Below, piece after piece: positions 59,422-64,000 of a DNA stretch of 64,000 bases. Within the stretch, counting starts at the first letter, position 1. Each line of letters begins with the position of its first letter. Under the pieces are notes generated by a model. The model worked only from the letters and a program-made list of their open reading frames with translations. It was not told where the DNA came from and made no database searches. Both the position numbers and the translations under genes were made by a program. Source of the stretch: Pyrus communis (Eukaryota > Streptophyta > Magnoliopsida > Rosales > Rosaceae); assembly GCF_963583255.1 (NCBI RefSeq), contig NC_084819.1:1619501-1683500 (forward strand), in the 5' to 3' direction.

Positions 59422-60200
59422 GTCTCATAATAAATTAGTAATAAATTAATTCAAATTCATCTTTGGTATTGTTGTATTTAAAATTAAAAAAAAAACTTAT
59501 TTATGCAAGAATAAACAACGGTAAAATAAAGTTGTTGAGGTAAACTTTTTTTTTGTTAAAGAATGTTCAAATGTTTGGTAAACTTTTATATAAAGTTGCT
59601 ATGAATATGTTAGGCTGCCCACTGTGTGACTTAGCCGAACTCTCCATCTCCTTCGTATAAAAATATCGATGCATTAAAAAAAAAAATTGCCAAAGAGAAT
59701 AATATAAGGACAAAGATTTTAATTTTGTAAAACATGCAGGGTTACACTTGCTATTTGAAAATTTCATTAAGAGTGTTACTAGATCCATCCCACGTCTTAT
59801 ATTTCCACCCACATTATAATCTCATCCATCTCAAAAAGGTGAAAAAATTAAAGTTATTGTAAAATTAGTGGGATGAATGCCCACATGCATTTGGCAAAAG
59901 ATGAGAAGACTTTAGAATAGTGAATTAATAGTGGAGGTGTGATATTGTCAAAATGAGCAATGATTTCCCTCATTTGTATATCGCGGATGTGGCTCTATAA
60001 ATAGAGCACTCCGTGTGTTATCAAAATCCACACTGCGAAAGAAAGAACTAAAGAAATAATATTAGTACCTCTCCCTCTATCTTTCTTTATCTGCCATCCT
60101 TTTATGTTATAGCTAGTAAAGTCACAGTGTGATATTTTGTATCCGTTTCGCTCATGTCTTTAACAAAGGTTATCTCTCTAACTTTTGCTTATTTATAACA
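59422..60200 (+). mobile_element. 5' LTR of a Copia-type retrotransposon
   Basis: Matches 62470-63267 over about 780 bp with small indels. It contains a TATAAATA box (59996-60003) and ends TTATAACA, followed by CGTTATCAGCACGAC, a primer-binding-like motif seen after plant Copia LTRs. The left end is set by where homology to the other LTR begins and is approximate; I cannot see a clean TG end or target-site duplication. It starts about 190 bp from the TNL ATG, in divergent orientation. Confidence 0.78.
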
Positions 60201-60799
60201 CGTTATCAGCACGACTTTCTAACCTTAACTAGCTCTCATCTCCCTTCATCGAAAAAAAATGCTTCCTCCAAGGATTTTCCTATTCTTCTTCCTCATCTGC
60301 CTCACCCACATGATGTATCCTCGCGGAGAATTGCTGGCACCATGCCTGCTTCTCGTTCTCAATTTAACAATTACTTATATGTTTGATTTATTGTATGGTG
60401 TGGTTCTTGATTACTAACCCAGTATTTATTTATGTTAATTTTACTGCGATCAAAGATGGTGCGGTACAATCGCCCATCTTGAGCTGTAGATTTAATTTTA
60501 TTGCAATTTTAGGTGGTGCGGTATAATCGCACATCCTACTCTACATATTTAAATTTCCTGCTATTTGAGTGGCGCAGAATAATCGCTCATCCTATGCTTG
60601 TTTCAATGAGCATGGTGCGGTACAATTGCCCTCCTCATTAATCATGTAAATCTCGAGCCTAAAGTTTCGAGTACTTATCATTTTGGCCTAAAAATCAAAA
60701 TGAAAATTTGTAAGAACCAGAAGTTCTAACACTATAGTCCTCCAGAAATACATATTATTGCAAGTTCTTACACATCTTTTTTTTCTTTCAAAAAAGAAA
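60201..60799 (+). mobile_element. Copia leader between 5' LTR and gag
   Basis: Primer-binding-like CGTTATCAGCACGAC at 60201, then a leader with three spaced GGTGCGGTA(C/T)AATCGCCCATC-like motifs (about 60459, 60513 and 60614; a fourth, weaker, at about 60563). No coding region. Confidence 0.6.
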
Positions 60800-61685
60800 A
60801 TGGCAAACTTGGCAAAACTTGATTTTGTTGCCCTGGATATTACTGGGAAGAACTACCTTACCTTGGTAGTGGATACCAAGATCCATCTAGAGGCAGGGAA
60901 TCTTGAAGAAACCATTAGGGAAGAAAACAGTGCATTCTCTCAAGATCGGGCGAAGACCATGATTTTTATCCGTAACCACCTTGATGAAGGACTAAAAAGC
61001 GAGTACCTAAAGGTTGAATAGCTCTCTGGAAGGCATTGAGAAACAGATACAATCACCAAAAAACGGTGATTCTTCCAATGGCTCGTTATGAGTGAACTCA
61101 CCTAAAGATCCAGGATTTCAAGTCAATGGCTGAGTACAATTTTGCGATGTTCAAAATTAGCTCCCAGATGAAGCTCTGTGGGGAAACCATCAATGAGGAA
61201 GATATGCTGGAAAAGACTTTCAGCACCTTTCATGCCTCTAACGTGCTCATGCAGCAACAATATAGAGAATGAAGCTTTCAATGAATACAACCAGCTGATA
61301 TATATGCTCCTGGTAGCAGAACAAAACAATGAGCTCTTGATGAAAAATCATCAGTCCCGACCTACTAGATCTTCACCATTCCCAGAAGTGAATGCTGCTT
61401 CCCTCGAAGTGAATGCAACATCCTCTAGTGGCAATAATCATAAACGAGGACGTGGCCACAAAGGAGGCTGGTGGAACGGGAAATGCAAGAATCATGGCGT
61501 CCAGTTTCATAACCAGGTTCCAATGCATAATTCAGGCCCGAACTTCAAAAATGTAAATCGCCACAACGGCAAAGCTTATATGAACAATGCTCCTAGAAAC
61601 TTTGAAGGAGCCTACCATAGGTGTGATGGTAATGGGCACTAAGTGTGTACCTGTCGTACCCCGAAACATCTGATAGATCTATATC
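60800..61685 (+). pseudogene. Decayed Copia gag
   Basis: Begins MANLAKLDFVALDITGKNYL, typical of Copia gag (UBN2-like) in woody dicots, but a stop ends the first frame at 61021. Later parts lie in shifting frames: MLEKTFSTFHASNVLMQQQY (about 61204-61263), LLVAEQNNELLMKNHQSRPT, and a degenerate zinc knuckle around RCDGNGH-stop-VCTCRTPKH (about 61620-61670). At least three stops or frameshifts, so it makes no functional capsid protein. Confidence 0.82.
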
Positions 61686-62469
61686 TAGCCTCCCTCAAGG
61701 AGAAGGGTGTCGAGACCAATTTCCTCAACCAGCTAGACCAATGGATATAACTAATCCAATGTTTGACTTGTCAGGGCAGTTGAACATGACCCACCTAGAT
61801 GTCTCAGACTTCATTGTGGAAAGACTGAATTAAATGTATCGGTCTAATTGAATCATTTATGTTTGATGTACTTTATTATTCTGAACTTGTAGTTTAAAAC
61901 TCGCATTTCAATTCAATAAAAGTGGTATTTCGATTTCCTTTTATTATCAATAAATTGTTTTTAACCACGATCCCCTTTACTCAAACAACATGGATAAAAA
62001 CTATGGTTATTCTTAAAACAAGAGAAATGACAGAGATATTTGTCTTGCAGACAGTGCAACCACACATACAATATTTCGAGATCGAAAGTATTTTTCAAGC
62101 TTCATGCTTACTAAAGTAAGGGTAATAACAATATCAAACCAATCAGATATAATTGAAGGCTCAGGAAAAGCCCATATCATGTTACCAAATGGAACAATAT
62201 TGTCCATACAAAATGCGTTGTACACTACTCAATCTAGTTGAAATTTGTTGAGTTTTAAAGACATACGTTTAAATGGATACCACATTGAAACGAAAAGTGC
62301 AGAAAATGTGGAGTATCTATGCATTACCTCCAATGATACCTAAAAGCATATATTGGAGAAGTTGTGTGGTTTGTCGAGTGAATTGTATTATACATACATA
62401 AAGACAATTAAATCACATACTGTCATGAACCAAAAGTTCATTGATTCAAAGGTTTACATGTTTTGGCAT
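61686..62469 (+). pseudogene. Decayed Copia protease / gag-pre-integrase segment
   Basis: Around 62045 a frame reads CLADSATTHTIFRD, the Copia protease active-site context (D-S-A/G). Then come GSGKAHIMLPNGT, LLSFKDIRLNGYHIET and NQKFIDSKVYMFWHDRL, the start of the gag-pre-integrase domain. The homology ends at WHDRL and the 3' LTR begins within a few bases. Integrase, reverse transcriptase and RNase H are therefore absent. Internal stops are present. Confidence 0.82.
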
Positions 62470-63267
62470 GACCGTCTCACAATAAGTTCGCAATAATGTG
62501 ATTCAAATTCGTCATTGGTATTGATGTACTTTAAACAAACAAATAAACAAATAAAGCTATTTATGCGCTGTGAGAATAAACAATGGTAAAATAAAGTTGT
62601 TGAATGTTTGGTAAACTTTTTTTTGTTAAAGAATGTCTGAGTGTTTGGTAAACTTTTATATAAAATTGCTATGAACATGTTGGGCTGCCCAATGTGTGGC
62701 TTAACCGAACTCCCCATCCATTTCGTATAAAAATATCGATGTGTTAAAAAAAATTTGCCAAAGAGAATAATATAAGGACGAAGATTGTAATTTTGTAAAA
62801 TATGCGGGGTTACACTTGCTATTTGAAAATTTCATTAAGAGTGTTACTAAATCCACCACAATATCTTATCTTTCCACCCACATTATAATCTCACCCACCT
62901 CAAAAAGAAGAAAAAATTAAAATTGTTGTAAAATTAGTGGGATGAATGCCCACATGCATTTGGCAAAAGATGAGAAGACTTTAGAATAGTGAATTAATAG
63001 TGGATGTATGATATTGTCAAAAGGAGCAATGATTTCCCTCATTTGTATATCACGGATGTGGCTCTATAAATAGAGTACTCCGTGTGTTATCAAAATACAC
63101 ACTGTGAAAGAAAGAACCGGAGAAATCATATTAGTATCTCTCCCTCCCTGTCTTTATCTGCCATCCTTTTGTGTTATAGCTACTAAAGTTACAGTGTAAT
63201 ATTTTGCACTCACTTCGCTCATGTCCCTAGCAAAGGTTATCTCTCTAATGTTTGCCTATTTATAACA
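62470..63267 (+). mobile_element. 3' LTR of the Copia-type retrotransposon
   Basis: Partner of 59422-60200, including the TATAAATA box (63065-63072) and the TATAACA end. Substitutions and indels between the two LTRs show the insertion is not very recent; counting them would date it. Confidence 0.78.
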
Positions 63268-63852
63268 AAAATGTTATTTTTCCACCCACTATTATTTCTA
63301 AAAGGCCTAACCGGATAAACGGTCCCCGTGATGATAAGGTAATCGGAAAGTAGCCCCCGTGGTAAAAAAAAGTTAGGATTTAAACCCTCGTGGTGTAATC
63401 CGTTAGCAAATTTAGTCCAAAAGTGATTTTTCCATTAAATATATGTTATATACAAGGGTAAAAATGTACATTGACGTGTGCCTTCTTCTTCCTTGTCTCC
63501 TTCCTCGTCTCTCTACTCTTTTTGTAAAACAAGTACAACCAATGCACATAACAGATGAAGGGGACTAACAAATCAACCCAAAAATTCCAAAAATTCATGG
63601 ATTAAACCGCAATGCAATCTCGAAACACTAATAATTCATTTGATAATGCTAAAAAAATAAAACTAAACTAAACCTCACATTAATCTTTTACAACAACAAT
63701 TGGGATTTTAACGAGGGAGTTTTAACGAAAAATCATATTTTTACATTAAAAAGTTAATTTTGGAACTATTCACTTTACCCTTTATTTTGTCCTTATCATT
63801 GAAACTCAAAATTTTCAAGCCATTTTCCTTAGTTTTTATTTTGAACAAACAG

Positions 63853-63903
<51 letters not shown>

Positions 63904-64000
63904 TGGTGGGTGGAAAATGGGGAGTTTTGGGGGAGGGCGCGAGTGGTTTAAAGAGAACTCCAGAGGGACTTTTGGTATCAAATCAAATCAATGTGTCCTT
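63268..64000. repeat. Right-edge repeat DNA and GA microsatellite
   Basis: About 63300-63480 holds an interspersed repeat (AAACGGTCCCCGTGATGATAA). About 63705-63845 (GAGTTTTAACGAAAAATCAT...TTCACTTTACCCTTTATTTT) resembles a short non-autonomous repeat I associate with apple and pear genomes. 63858-63901 is an uninterrupted GA run. No gene seen. Confidence 0.5.

Overview
The window is plant nuclear DNA: spliced genes with GT-AG introns, AT-rich introns and intergenic DNA, a plastid-targeted purine enzyme, a minor-spliceosome protein, a TIR-NBS-LRR gene and Copia LTR remnants. The gag style of the Copia element and a short repeat near the right end resemble those common in apple and pear, so a Rosaceae (Maleae) genome is my best inference; this rests on memory of repeat families and was not tested by a search.

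Layout. 1-5577 (-): 5' part of the meiotic gene PRD1, running off the left edge. 6475-53418: a degenerate tandem array of a compound unit. A complete unit reads, left to right: simple-sequence and transposon debris, PurL (FGAM synthase, -), FKBP62/ROF1-type immunophilin (+), U11/U12-35K (-), ribosomal protein eS8 pseudogene (-). Unit 0 (6475-about 9170) keeps only flanking DNA and two 5' stubs of PurL. Unit 1 (about 9170-25300) has a full PurL, but its FKBP62, U11/U12-35K and eS8 parts are shuffled and deleted. Unit 2 (about 26100-45215) is the intact master: full PurL, a 567-codon FKBP62 and a 336-codon U11/U12-35K, all with open frames across inferred splice sites. Unit 3 (47614-53418) holds only damaged FKBP62 and U11/U12-35K copies and is flanked on both sides by TIR-NBS-LRR leucine-rich-repeat DNA. 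The left borders of units 1 and 2 are large inverted repeats centred on the PurL 5' exon and leader.

53420-59232 (-): a long TIR-NBS-LRR gene with 12 near-identical 71-residue LRR modules and a one-base frame break just after its start codon. 59422-63267 (+): a Copia-type element with both LTRs, a decayed gag and protease, and no integrase or reverse transcriptase; its 5' LTR begins about 190 bp from the TNL start. The rest is repeat debris and a GA microsatellite.

Functional reading. PurL and FKBP62 are head-to-head and share an intergenic region built of about 307-bp repeats; FKBP62 and U11/U12-35K are tail-to-tail. The array raises PurL dosage to two, while unit 2 holds the only apparently functional FKBP62 and U11/U12-35K. 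The inverted PurL leaders and the FKBP62/antisense-U11 chimera are plausible sources of small RNAs acting on the intact copies. That last point is inference.
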